NCBI GenBank assembly: GCA_014376575.1
Contig: JACMRF010000016.1
Coordinates: 1 to 23,681, forward strand
Length of the DNA stretch: 23,681 nucleotides
Direction of reading: 5' to 3'
Source of the DNA: Undibacterium sp.
Lineage (GTDB): Bacteria; Pseudomonadota; Gammaproteobacteria; Burkholderiales; Burkholderiaceae
Within the stretch, counting starts at the first letter, position 1, and each line of letters starts with the position of its first letter. Both the position numbers and the translations under genes were made by a program. Shown piece after piece: positions 23,557-23,681 of the stretch. The notes beneath the pieces are model-generated. The model ran no database searches and had not been told where the DNA came from. It saw nothing but the letters and a program-made list of their open reading frames with translations.

Positions 23557-23670
23557 GCCTGACGATGACCTACTTTCACACTGGTTGCAGCACTATCATT
23601 GGCGCGGAGTCGTTTCACGGTCCTGTTCGGGATGGGAAGGGGTGGTACCGACTTGCTATGGTCATCAGGC
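23557..23670 (-). rRNA. rrf: 5S ribosomal RNA
   Basis: The minus strand reads GCCTGATGACCATAGCAAG to GTAGGTCATCGTCAGGC, about 114 nt, with complementary ends forming helix I. The internal CCACCCCTTCCCATCCCGAA segment and CCGTGAAACGACTCCGCG are typical of betaproteobacterial 5S rRNA. It is transcribed leftward, so the 23S and 16S genes should lie beyond the right edge. A strong terminator follows at 23514-23547. Confidence 0.96.
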
Positions 23671-23681
23671 ATAACTTGTTG

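Noticed and set aside
23371..23562. Small open frame of 63 codons before the 5S gene
   Set aside because: It runs through the low-complexity GTGTGC tract and the rRNA terminator and has no family resemblance.
1..23681. CRISPR array, insertion sequence, prophage or toxin-antitoxin module
   Set aside because: No regularly spaced repeats, transposase motifs, terminal inverted repeats or phage genes were seen. The tandem repeats found are short and local.

Overview
This 23.7 kb window is chromosomal DNA from a betaproteobacterium, most likely Burkholderiales and plausibly Oxalobacteraceae. The evidence is the glyA-nrdR pair beside a complete tol-pal cluster and a PilY1-type minor pilin operon, Gram-negative envelope genes throughout, and a proteobacterial 5S rRNA. 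The family-level call is inference from gene content and order; no database was searched. There are no insertion sequences, prophage genes or CRISPR arrays, so it reads as core genome rather than an island.

Layout. 123-989 (-) is a SAM-dependent methyltransferase. 1085-1437 holds two identical tRNA-Lys(UUU) genes in tandem, each followed by a terminator hairpin; a consensus sigma70 promoter drives the first. 1451-13212 (-) is one long envelope cluster, in transcription order ybgC, tolQ, tolR, tamA, tamB, tolA, tolB, pal, cpoB. 13318-14067 (-) is a YdfG-type short-chain dehydrogenase. 14068-14433 is a divergent intergenic region with a candidate promoter and a structured leader for glyA. 14434-16340 (+) is glyA (with terminator) and nrdR. 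16334-16374 is a terminator shared by convergent nrdR and pilE. 16410-23087 (-) is a type IV pilus minor pilin operon: fimT, pilV, pilW, pilX, pilY1, pilE. 23100-23556 has no gene, and 23557-23670 (-) is 5S rRNA, the 3' end of an rRNA operon that continues off the right edge.

How the genes work together. TolQ/TolR are the proton-driven inner-membrane motor, TolA spans the periplasm, and TolB and Pal link it to the outer membrane and peptidoglycan; CpoB and YbgC are the usual companions. TamA (outer-membrane Omp85 barrel) and TamB (long AsmA-like periplasmic protein) form a second trans-envelope system. Here they sit inside the tol operon, with tolR overlapping tamA by 4 nt. This is the most unusual point in the window: two trans-envelope machines appear to be co-transcribed and translationally coupled. 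The pilin operon supplies the minor pilins and the PilY1 tip adhesin that prime type IV pilus assembly; the motor and secretin genes must lie elsewhere.

I found no clearly new biological system. The best leads are the tam-in-tol arrangement, the folded glyA leader whose 5' arm could also pair with the glyA ribosome binding site, and the duplicated tRNA-Lys-terminator unit with compensatory stem changes.
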